Below, piece by piece: positions 9,455-16,971 of a DNA stretch of 64,000 nucleotides. Under the pieces are notes generated by a model. That model did not search any database and was not told where the DNA came from. It saw only the letters and a program-made list of their open reading frames with translations. Numbering within the stretch: the first letter of the stretch is position 1; each line of letters starts with the position of its first letter. Source of the stretch: JBDHHQ01 sp039586035 (lineage in GTDB: Bacteria; Gemmatimonadota; Gemmatimonadetes; Longimicrobiales; Gaopeijiaceae); NCBI GenBank assembly GCA_039586035.1, contig JBDHLD010000001.1:1-64000 (forward strand). The letters are read 5' to 3'. A program made the translations under genes and the position numbers.

Positions 9455-10183
9455 CTAGTGTTGGCGTACCGGTAGCGACACGTGTAGGTGGTCCGCCGTT
9501 CCCACGTGCCGGAGGGTCCGGAAGCCCATGGCCCAGTAGTACGCCTCCAGCGCCCGGCTCCGCCATTCGGGACGACCCCGGGTCCGCAGGTCCACGGCAT
9601 GGACGAAGCCGTCGCCCTGTGTGAAGTGCAGGGAAGCCTCGTTCACCGGGAGCCCCCAGGCGAGGTAGTCCTCTCGCGTGCGCCCCGTGTCGGTGACCAC
9701 CGCCTCCCGGTCCACGAGGAGCACCGTTCCCGTGGCGACCCGGAGGAGTGGGCTCAGCACCGTGTACGCCGACCGGATCTCGTCGGTCTTGGCGTTCGAG
9801 CCGGACAGGTAGATCAGGGCGTAGGCCAGGTAGGCCGCCACCACGACCATCAGGGCTCGTCGCACCACCCGGGGGACGCCCAGCTTGCGTTGGAAGCGCA
9901 GCCGAAGCGCCAGCGCGTATGCGAACAGCAAGCCCACCACGGCCAGGGCGGAGATCGCCAGGGCCGTCCAGTTGCCGACGCCCCACGCCGCGTAGAAGTA
10001 GACCGACAGCCGCACCAGGACCACGAAGGGGAGCACGAGGGCGGTGGCCAGGGTCGCCACGAACACCGTCGCCCGGAGCAGGCGGCCACGGATCGGACGG
10101 CGGCTGCGCTCCGGTTCGGCCGGCCCGCTGCCTGGCCCACCCAAATCGGGCCGGTATTCCACGCGTAGCGACGGACCTTCCAC
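9455..10183 (-). CDS. Membrane protein of unknown function with possible M15-like C-terminal domain
   Basis: A 242-residue protein. A charged N-terminal 35 residues is followed by three hydrophobic segments (about 37-60, 70-95 and 108-128). The C-terminal soluble part contains SLHFTQGDGFVHAVDL and, near the end, DHLHVSLP. The spacing of these histidines and the aspartate recalls the zinc site of VanY/M15 D-Ala-D-Ala peptidases (H...D...HxH), but the match is weak and untested. No clear neighbour relation is seen: the antitoxin operator lies downstream and a divergent DUF1059 gene upstream. Confidence 0.6.
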   Translation of the reverse strand: MEGPSLRVEYRPDLGGPGSGPAEPERSRRPIRGRLLRATVFVATLATALVLPFVVLVRLSVYFYAAWGVGNWTALAISALAVVGLLFAYALALRLRFQRKLGVPRVVRRALMVVVAAYLAYALIYLSGSNAKTDEIRSAYTVLSPLLRVATGTVLLVDREAVVTDTGRTREDYLAWGLPVNEASLHFTQGDGFVHAVDLRTRGRPEWRSRALEAYYWAMGFRTLRHVGTADHLHVSLPVRQH

Positions 10184-10408
10184 TGCCTGCCTCCGTGTGC
10201 GATCGACCCGGGAGGTACGGAGGAGAGACCTGGTGGCTCCGGTGGTCTCCCGCGGTCAGCCCTTGCCTCGAAGGTAGAGAGCCCGACCCGCCAGGTCGAA
10301 TGCCGGTCAGCGTCTTCCGCTTCGAGCGGGCCTTCCGGTCCTTGCAGGATCCTCCGGACTCCGTCCATCATGCAGCCACGACGACCCCAACCTCCGGGAG
10401 GCGAGAAC

Positions 10409-10585
10409 GTGGCCAAGCAGCTGAACTGCTCAGACGTGGGAATGGACTGCGACTACCGGGCCGAGGCGGAGACGACCGAAGAGCTGCTCGCGCAGGTCGT
10501 GGAGCACGCCAGGGACGTGCACGGCATCACCGAGATCACTCCGGAGCTCCAGGCCAAAGTGGCTTCGGTCATCAAGGAGACGTGA
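10409..10585 (+). CDS. DUF1059 small protein
   Basis: A 58-residue protein, VAKQLNCSDVGMDCDYRAEA..., matching the DUF1059 pattern with two conserved cysteines (LNCSDVGMDCDY) and a helical half with EHARDVHGI. Function is unknown in this family. The GTG start is supported by a GGGAGG ribosome-binding site seven bases upstream. The gene ends 25 bp from the convergent asparagine-synthase-like gene. Confidence 0.85.
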   Translation: MAKQLNCSDVGMDCDYRAEAETTEELLAQVVEHARDVHGITEITPELQAKVASVIKET

Positions 10586-10610
10586 CGCTCTGACCGCCCC
10601 GGCGTGCTGA

Positions 10611-12374
10611 TCACGCCTCGGGAGAGCGCTCGACGCCCCGCGATCTCCGGGCCAGAGCTTCCCGGAGCACCAGGTACCGTCGGAGGAGCAGATGCTCGCC
10701 GACGGCGCCCGGTGCGGCTGCTCCCTCGGTCGTCGGGCGCGAGCGACGGAGCCAGCGGCTCAGGCGACCCTTCAGCCGGGTGTCCAGGGCTCTGCTGGCG
10801 GCCACCCGGTCAACCAGCCACAGGCCCAGCGCCGGCGGCAGCAGCTCGTCGAGCCGGCTCGGAGTCTCTCGAATCAGGGCGCGGCACGCGTTGGCGTTAC
10901 GGGCCAGCTCGGTCTTGAGCGGCGGGTAATAACCCGCCGTCTCCGCGAGGGGGATCTGAAAGGCCTGGGGGTAGGCGCGCCGGACCGCATCGTGGTAGAA
11001 CCTGCTCCTGAGCACGGGACCGGGCAGCGTGGCCAAGAAGTCCATCACGTCGTTGTCGAGGAAGGGCGTGCGGACGTTGAAGCTGGGTCCCGCGAAGGCA
11101 TGTCTCCATGCGAGCACGACGTTGGGGAGTCGCTGCTCGAGGTAGATCAGGTTGTCGATCCGCGTCGGAGCGTGGGCGACCTGCGCGTGCAGCGATGCGA
11201 CGTCGTCGCGGACGCCCTCGACGAACGACCGATAGACCTCGGATGGGAGGTGGGGCTCCAACCACGCGGCCACCTCGAAGGGGCGCATCTTTCCCGGTGG
11301 ATACTTCTTGTCGAGCGCGGGTCCTGCCTCGGGACGGTCGGGCAGGAAGTGATCACCGACCAGCAGGGTGGGGCGCGCGTCCCCCTCGGCGATGCGACCC
11401 ACCTCGCGCCATCCGTCGATCTCGTCGCAAACGGGGGAGACGCCTTGACCCATCCGGGCGTTGAGGTGGACGTGCCCGACCAGGTCGCCCCCGTAGCTTT
11501 CGATCGTCCGGTGCGCGAATCCGACCGAGGTCGCGATCTGGCGAGCGACCCACGCGTCGGTCCCTTCACGGGCAGGGCCGTGGGCGTAGGAGAAGCACTC
11601 CACGTCGACGGCGCCCACGTTGCGCAGCATCGTGGCGATCGTCCGCGAGTCATAACCGCCGCTCAGCGACAGCCAGAGGTCGGCCGGTCCCGTCGCGCAG
11701 CGCTGCACTCCCGCCTCGAGCCGCTCGAGCAGCTCGGAGCCAGCGGCCCGCTCGTCTCCACCCTCGCGGTCGGGCGGGAAGGGGTACTGCCAGTACCTAC
11801 GGCTTCCCAGTCCCGAGTCCGTCAGCTCATGTACGGAGCCCGCCTCGAGCACCGTGACGCCGGAGAAGGGCGTGTGTCCGCAGTGGATGGCACCGTTGGA
11901 CAGGAACCACGCCACGCCCACCGCGTCCAGCGCGCGGCCTTCCGTGGGAATGTGCCGGAGGCTGGGCGAAAGCCAGTGGCCGGCCTCGGGACCGCCGGCG
12001 TGGAACAGGCGCCGCGAGCTCAGCCGGTCGGTGAAGGCCATCACCCGGCCCCGCAGCTCGTCCACGACCAGGGCTGTCCACGAGCCGTGCACGTCCCGCG
12101 CGAAGGATTCCCCGCGTGCCGCGTACCGGGCGGCCAGCTCCGTCGCCGGGTCTGAACCGGCCTCCACCACGTCACCGAAGAGGAGCAGGGTGGTCCGCTC
12201 GGTGGAATCCCGTCCTATGCTGACATGGGCGCCCACGCTCACGAGAACCACGTGGTCGGGGCCCTCCAGCCGCAGCGTGGGGTCGACTCCGGTCAGTCGT
12301 CGGAACTCCGCGCTGCTGCCTTCGGCCGCCGCCGGTGGCACCCACGCCAGGAAATCGTGCACGCTTCTCGTCAC
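10611..12374 (-). CDS. Asparagine-synthase-like protein without catalytic N-terminal cysteine
   Basis: A 587-residue protein with the two-domain plan of asparagine synthetase B. The N-terminal half is a class II amidotransferase-like domain, and the C-terminal half is an ATP-pyrophosphatase domain with the P-loop LSLSGGYDSR at about 235-243. The protein begins VTRSVHDF, so the catalytic Cys that should follow the initiator Met is absent and glutamine hydrolysis is not expected. That trait is shared with lasso-peptide cyclases and beta-lactam synthetases, which adenylate a carboxylate to form an amide. The GTG start has a GGGAG site five to six bases upstream. The gene is divergent from an amidinotransferase and shares its control region. 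Exact substrate is unknown. Confidence 0.8.
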   Translation of the reverse strand: MTRSVHDFLAWVPPAAAEGSSAEFRRLTGVDPTLRLEGPDHVVLVSVGAHVSIGRDSTERTTLLLFGDVVEAGSDPATELAARYAARGESFARDVHGSWTALVVDELRGRVMAFTDRLSSRRLFHAGGPEAGHWLSPSLRHIPTEGRALDAVGVAWFLSNGAIHCGHTPFSGVTVLEAGSVHELTDSGLGSRRYWQYPFPPDREGGDERAAGSELLERLEAGVQRCATGPADLWLSLSGGYDSRTIATMLRNVGAVDVECFSYAHGPAREGTDAWVARQIATSVGFAHRTIESYGGDLVGHVHLNARMGQGVSPVCDEIDGWREVGRIAEGDARPTLLVGDHFLPDRPEAGPALDKKYPPGKMRPFEVAAWLEPHLPSEVYRSFVEGVRDDVASLHAQVAHAPTRIDNLIYLEQRLPNVVLAWRHAFAGPSFNVRTPFLDNDVMDFLATLPGPVLRSRFYHDAVRRAYPQAFQIPLAETAGYYPPLKTELARNANACRALIRETPSRLDELLPPALGLWLVDRVAASRALDTRLKGRLSRWLRRSRPTTEGAAAPGAVGEHLLLRRYLVLREALARRSRGVERSPEA

Positions 12375-12435
12375 ACCCGCTCCCGAGGATGTTCCCCGCG
12401 GCCGCCTTCGGTTTCCGAACTGGAGATCCGGGACC

Positions 12436-12452
12436 GCGATCCCTGGGATCGC
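12436..12452. promoter_or_regulatory. 17-bp perfect inverted repeat between divergent genes
   Basis: GCGATCCCTGGGATCGC is an 8-1-8 perfect inverted repeat. It lies 62-78 bp upstream of the asparagine-synthase-like start and about 50 bp upstream of the candidate sigma-54 promoter for the amidinotransferase. That position suits an activator or repressor site serving either gene. The symmetry is seen; the binding protein is unknown. Confidence 0.5.
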
Positions 12453-12503
12453 AAAAGCCGTGCCGTCAGCACACCCCGGCCGAGGCCGGTCAACCAGGGC
12501 GTA

Positions 12504-12520
12504 TTGGCATGGGCCTTGCA
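12504..12520 (+). promoter_or_regulatory. Candidate sigma-54 (RpoN) promoter
   Basis: TTGGCATGGGCCTTGCA matches the sigma-54 consensus TTGGCACGrNNNTTGCW at all but one defined position. The invariant GG at 12506-12507 and GC at 12518-12519 are exactly 10 bp apart. Transcription would start near 12532, giving a leader of about 50 nt before the amidinotransferase ATG. The upstream 17-bp palindrome could be the enhancer site that such promoters need. Confidence 0.55.
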
Positions 12521-12581
12521 ACCTCGGACGTGTTCGCGAGCCAACGTTTTCATGCGTCCAACGGCAGGGAGTCCCAAGCCG

Positions 12582-13625
12582 ATGTCACTCGTAAGCGTTC
12601 ACAATGAGTGGGATCCACTCGAAGAGATGATCGTGGGAATCGCCGACGGCGCACGGGTCCCGGTGGGCCAGAAGGACCTCTTCGCCATCGAGTACTTCGA
12701 GCACCACGACACCGTCGACGAGATTCCGTCAGGACCCTACGACGAACGAATCATCGCCGAGACGAACGAGGATCTCGACGCTCTGGCCTCGACCCTGGAA
12801 GAGCTCGGCGTGGTCGTTCGGCGTCCCGAGCCCACGGACCACTCCAGGATGTTCGGTTCACCGGACTGGCAATCCGACGGGGAGTTCAACTACTGCCCTC
12901 GCGACGTCCTCCTCGCGATCGGCCAGACGATCATCGAGACGCCCATGCCGCTCCGGTCTCGATTCTTCGAGCCCTTCGCCTACAAGCACATTCTGCTGGA
13001 CTATTTCAAGAGCGGCGCGAGCTGGATCTCGGCTCCCAAGCCCCGGCTCCTCGACTGCAACTACGCCGACGAGCCGGGCCCCGGCAATCAGCTGCTCGAC
13101 CACGAGCCTCTGTTCGATGCGGCCAACGTCCTGCGAGCCGGGCGCGACATCATCTACCTGGTGTCGTGCAGCGGGAACATGCTCGGGGCCCAGTGGCTTC
13201 AGCGGGCTCTTGGGGACGAATACCGGGTGCACCCGCTGGTAGGGGTCTACGACGGAACCCATATCGACACCACCGTCAATCTCCTCGGTCCCCGCCGGGT
13301 GCTCCTCAACCCCTCCCGCATCAACGAGGAGAACATGCCGGAGCTGTTCAGGGACTGGGAGATCCTGTGGTGCCCCGAGATGATCGACACGGGCCATGCC
13401 TGGGACTATCCGCGCGCCAGCCTCTGGTCCGGCATGAACTTCTTCATGGTCAACCCCAGCCTGGCGGTGGTGGCCGAACCGCAGAAGCCCCTCATCCGCC
13501 TCCTCGAACGGCATGGTATCGACGTCGTTCCGTTGAAGCTTCGCCACTGCCTGACCATGAGCGGCTCCTTCCACTGCGTGACGTTGGACGTGAGGCGAAA
13601 GGGGACACTGGAGGACTACTCCTGA
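12582..13625 (+). CDS. Arginine:glycine amidinotransferase-family enzyme (AGAT/StrB-like)
   Basis: A 347-residue member of the L-arginine amidinotransferase family, which moves the amidino group of arginine to an amine acceptor through a covalent Cys-amidino intermediate. Family landmarks are present in order: NEWDPLEEMIVG at the N-terminus, EPLFDAANVLRAGRDI with the expected Asp179, DGTHIDTTVNLLGP with His227, and MSGSFHCVTLDVRRKGTL with the nucleophile Cys332. The Asp-His-Cys spacing matches human AGAT within about one residue. Length equals that of StrB-type inosamine-phosphate amidinotransferases. ATG 12582 begins at the family N-terminus; an in-frame ATG lies at 12552. The acceptor cannot be told from sequence. 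The divergent neighbour is asparagine-synthase-like. Confidence 0.9.
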   Translation: MSLVSVHNEWDPLEEMIVGIADGARVPVGQKDLFAIEYFEHHDTVDEIPSGPYDERIIAETNEDLDALASTLEELGVVVRRPEPTDHSRMFGSPDWQSDGEFNYCPRDVLLAIGQTIIETPMPLRSRFFEPFAYKHILLDYFKSGASWISAPKPRLLDCNYADEPGPGNQLLDHEPLFDAANVLRAGRDIIYLVSCSGNMLGAQWLQRALGDEYRVHPLVGVYDGTHIDTTVNLLGPRRVLLNPSRINEENMPELFRDWEILWCPEMIDTGHAWDYPRASLWSGMNFFMVNPSLAVVAEPQKPLIRLLERHGIDVVPLKLRHCLTMSGSFHCVTLDVRRKGTLEDYS

Positions 13626-13785
13626 ACAGATCCGGGTGAGGATCCGCTACGCCGGAAGCCACCGACTCGCGAGATGCGGCCGGACGGCCGACAACTATTC
13701 GTGTAGGGCGTGCGCAGCTACGTCGTGGTGGCGCGTCCTCGATGCGGACCCAGGCTCCAGGGACACTTCAGGGAGGAGGAATCCG

Positions 13786-14067
13786 ATGATTCCGAGCAGA
13801 CCCTGCCGAAAGTGCCACTACCCGATTCAGGTGAGGCTGAAGCGGACTGGTAGGCCCACGTCGGAGCCGGAATGTCCCAACCCGCTCTGCCCCGAGAGGC
13901 CGGTATGTCCTCGGTGCGGGTCCGCCAAGGTGCATCGCCCCGTTGACGGCGGCGTCGTCGAGTGCCGGACGTGCAAGCGGCTGTTTCACGCCGTCGAGCA
14001 GAGCCTGAAGGACGCGTCTCCAGCCCGACTGCGTCAGCTGCTACAGCAGGCCCTGACCCGGCCGTAG
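13786..14067 (+). CDS. Small zinc-ribbon protein
   Basis: A 93-residue basic protein with several paired cysteines: CRKCHYP near the N-terminus, CPNPLCPERPVCPRCGS in the middle and CRTC at 60-65. These could form two or three zinc knuckles. A helical tail (about 68-93) ends ARLRQLLQQALTRP. The ATG is supported by a strong GGGAGGAGG site seven bases upstream. Nucleic-acid or protein binding is likely but no specific role is recognised. Confidence 0.75.
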   Translation: MIPSRPCRKCHYPIQVRLKRTGRPTSEPECPNPLCPERPVCPRCGSAKVHRPVDGGVVECRTCKRLFHAVEQSLKDASPARLRQLLQQALTRP

Positions 14068-14150
14068 GGCAGCGAGGCACCGACGGTAACCCGGTGGCTC
14101 GACCTCGGCGGCGCAGCGCGCGGGGTCCGGCGCGGTCCCTCGCCAAGCCT

Positions 14151-15077
14151 TCATGAGTCGACCCGGGCCGTGAACAACCCGAGGGCGATGTACCTCTCGC
14201 AGACCACGTCGGCGTAGCGCGGCGAGAAGAAGCGTCCTACCGAGAAGACGCGCCCGCCCCGTATCACCTTGGGCTCGACACCGGGCAGTAGAGAACGCAC
14301 CGCCTCGGTCTGGCTCTCGTCCTGTGGCACGATCACCACCTCGTGCATCACGCCGTCACCGTTTGTGCCCACGTACTGTCCCACCATGCCGGTGATCTCC
14401 TCGAGGGCCAGCTCCTCTTCGCGGCTGACCTCGTCGTCGGCCCGCGCGAACACGTGCAGCAGGTCCACGAGCTCCTGCGCCTGCTCCTCCGGCGGCGAGA
14501 CGTCCAGGTAGGCCGTTACCGTGTCACGGAGGGTGAGCAGGTCGGTGGCGCTCTCGCGCTCCCCCACCTCGAGCTCCGGTAGATCCAGGTGCCAGCGGCG
14601 GGCGAACAGCTTGATCATCTCCAGCTCCCGCTCATCCACGTTCTTGTCCACCGCCGCCATGGCCTCGAACACGTCAATGAGCTCCTTGGCACCCTTGGGC
14701 TGCGCAAGGGCCTTGAGCAGGTCGGCCGACTCCTCGCGCTCGAGCTTCAGCGCCCGGATGAACAGCCGAAAGAAGCCCACTCCCCGATTCTCGGTGACCC
14801 AGATCCCCGTACCGATCATCACGAAGATGATCCCGGTGGCGATGCCGATGGCCGACTTGATTGCGGCCGCCGGGTTCTGGTCGACGAGAATGAACTGGAT
14901 GAAGAACGGAAGGCCTGTGGCAAGGCCCAGGAGGGCCGCGGCGATGGAGATGCTTTCAGCCACTTCCTTGTGGGCTTTGCGGATCCACAGCTTGTTGATG
15001 ATCAGATAGTTGCTCACGCCGGAGATCACGACGCTGATCGCCACGAGGAATTCTACGAGTTGTAGGAACGCGGTCAT
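14151..15077 (-). CDS. Membrane protein with TerB-like domain
   Basis: A 308-residue protein. The N-terminal 110 residues hold three hydrophobic segments (about 5-25, 43-65 and 75-95). A helical, acidic region follows (about 120-235) with the repeated pattern of TerB/DjlA-N domains: AMAAVDKNVDERELEMIKLF and, later, VFARADDEVSREEELALEEI, each with clustered acidic residues that could bind metal. The C-terminal 60 residues look like a separate small domain. It lies downstream of the nucleotide-carrier gene on the same strand with a 259-bp gap. Function is not established. Confidence 0.7.
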   Translation of the reverse strand: MTAFLQLVEFLVAISVVISGVSNYLIINKLWIRKAHKEVAESISIAAALLGLATGLPFFIQFILVDQNPAAAIKSAIGIATGIIFVMIGTGIWVTENRGVGFFRLFIRALKLEREESADLLKALAQPKGAKELIDVFEAMAAVDKNVDERELEMIKLFARRWHLDLPELEVGERESATDLLTLRDTVTAYLDVSPPEEQAQELVDLLHVFARADDEVSREEELALEEITGMVGQYVGTNGDGVMHEVVIVPQDESQTEAVRSLLPGVEPKVIRGGRVFSVGRFFSPRYADVVCERYIALGLFTARVDS

Positions 15078-15336
15078 ACCGGGGGCCTCGGCTCCTCGAT
15101 CTCAGGGCTGGATGTCTTCTTCGTCACGGCTGGGTGGGCGCGGGTCGAGCTCGGCGTGGTCTGCGCGGCTCAGCCCGTCCGGGCTTTGGCACGTCGTGCT
15201 CCACGTCGGCGAGAAGGCACACGCCGACGCGAGCACGGCAGTCAAGATAGGGTGTGAGAAGCCGCCATGGACAGCCGCCGCCTGTGAGGCCTCGGCCCCA
15301 CGGCTGCCGGGCCGCCCGCAGGCCTCCGCGTCGGCC

Positions 15337-16752
15337 TCAGGCTCGCTGGCCAGCCAGGGCCTCTTCCGGACCCGTCGCGGGCCCCTCGGCGCCGCCCCCG
15401 GGTGGCTGGCCGGAGCTCTCGAGCCTCTTGTACTCTCTGCCGATGAAGAAAGCCAGGGCCAGCCAGAAGACCACAAGCACGAGGTTGAGCAGCGCGAAGC
15501 TGCTGACCGTCCAGGCCATGAGGGAGGTGCCGACGAAGACGACGGCAGCCGACAGCACGTCCCCCGTGCGCCAGAAGAACGCGTCGGTCACCTGCTTGGC
15601 CTTGTACTTCTGCTCCGGCGTGCACACCAGGTAGAGCGCGTGGCGCACCGTGTTGTTCAGTGAGTAGTCCGTGGCGTTTTCGGCGGTCTTCGACCAGCGG
15701 GCGACCGCCAGGGCCGGGAACAGCGCGATGAGTCCGTAGGCGCCGAAGGCGATGAGCGGCAGGATGAGAATGGCGATCCGCATGCCCAGGAACTTGATGA
15801 TGCGCGACACCAGGAAGAGCTGGATCAGCAGGCCCGCCAAGTTGACCACCCCGAAGAAATCGGCGTAGAACTTCCCGATCAACTGGCCCTCCGAGAGCCC
15901 ACCGGCGGTGCCGGCCGCCACGGCCGCCTCGGCCGTGTTGTTGACGATGCGCCCGAGGATGTACTCACCCGACGTGTTGACCCAGTTCAGGGTCATCGTG
16001 AGCAGGGCGATCATCAACAGATAGCGGGACGCCATGACCAGCCGGAAGGCGCTGGTGCCCGTGTCCGGGGGTGGAGCGGGCGCGGTTGGCGCGGTCACCT
16101 CGCGGGGCGGCTGCGCCGTGGCCCGACCGTGCCTCCGTTCTTGCGTATCGATGTAGTTCGTGATCTGGACCTGCAGGACCAGCACGACGGCCGCCAGCAA
16201 CATGGGCAGGTAGATACCCAGCGGCTCGATCAGCCGACCCACCACCGTGGCGCCCATCACCGCTCCCGCAGACGCCCCGAACGCGACGATGGGGAAGAGC
16301 CGCTCGCCCTCCTCGCTGGTGTAGACGTCGTTGGCGAAGGACCAGAACTGGGCCACGATCATGACGTTGAAGATGCCGATCCACAGGAAGTACGCGACGC
16401 CGACTCGCACACCGGCCTGGCCCAGTCCGTAGAAGACCGCGATGCAGGCCACGAAGAACCACGTGACGTAGTTGATGAGGCGTCGACGGTCGACCCGCCC
16501 TACCATGGAGCCGTAGGCCGGCACGATCAGGGCCAGCAGGCCCACCTGACCCGCCGAGATGTAGCTCTTGAGCTCGGGGGTCCCTTCGGTGAGGATCAGG
16601 GCTTCCCGAATCGGCTTGAGGACGTAGTACGCCATCAAGATCAGGAAGACGTTGAGGGCCAGCAGCACTGCCTTGGCGCCCTCGCCCGAACGAACCTCCG
16701 TGAAGAGGAGCAGGAAGCGGTCCAGGGGGCTGGCTTTCGTCTCGCTGGCCAC
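15337..16752 (-). CDS. ATP/ADP translocase (NTT/Npt)-family transporter
   Basis: A 471-residue, roughly 12-helix carrier. The segment ALNVFLILMAYYVLKPIREA is characteristic of the NTT/TLC nucleotide transporter family, as are the lack of an ABC or MFS signature and a Pro/Ala-rich loop (about 240-265) between the two halves. Classical members exchange ATP for ADP in plastids and intracellular bacteria; distant relatives in free-living bacteria have unknown substrates. The GTG start at 16752 is preferred over an ATG 93 nt upstream because GGAGG lies five bases before it. Confidence 0.8.
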   Translation of the reverse strand: MASETKASPLDRFLLLFTEVRSGEGAKAVLLALNVFLILMAYYVLKPIREALILTEGTPELKSYISAGQVGLLALIVPAYGSMVGRVDRRRLINYVTWFFVACIAVFYGLGQAGVRVGVAYFLWIGIFNVMIVAQFWSFANDVYTSEEGERLFPIVAFGASAGAVMGATVVGRLIEPLGIYLPMLLAAVVLVLQVQITNYIDTQERRHGRATAQPPREVTAPTAPAPPPDTGTSAFRLVMASRYLLMIALLTMTLNWVNTSGEYILGRIVNNTAEAAVAAGTAGGLSEGQLIGKFYADFFGVVNLAGLLIQLFLVSRIIKFLGMRIAILILPLIAFGAYGLIALFPALAVARWSKTAENATDYSLNNTVRHALYLVCTPEQKYKAKQVTDAFFWRTGDVLSAAVVFVGTSLMAWTVSSFALLNLVLVVFWLALAFFIGREYKRLESSGQPPGGGAEGPATGPEEALAGQRA

Positions 16753-16971
16753 CGTGTCCTCCGCGCATGGAGCGCGTGGCGGGATGGGGAAAACGCCGTC
16801 CGCCCGGTCATGATGGGACCGGGCGCGGTGAAGCGACTGCTCCAAGATGGTGACTGGTCAGTCGGACTGCCAGGGAATCCGTATGACGGGTCGCCGCAGA
16901 GCCCGGTCGTTCACGCGCCCCGCGGACGGTCGGGTGGACAGGTTTTCCAGGAGTTGGCCCAGAGGCGCCGA

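Noticed and set aside
10692..12155. Plus-strand open frame opposite the asparagine-synthase-like gene
   Set aside because: No family motif is visible and the opposite strand carries clear SGGYDS and other conserved features.
12436..12452. Inverted repeat as a transcription terminator
   Set aside because: Both flanking genes are transcribed away from it and no T-run follows.
10611..13625. Lasso-peptide or beta-lactam biosynthetic cluster
   Set aside because: No precursor peptide, leader-binding protein, protease or oxygenase was found nearby; only the Cys-less asparagine synthetase fits.
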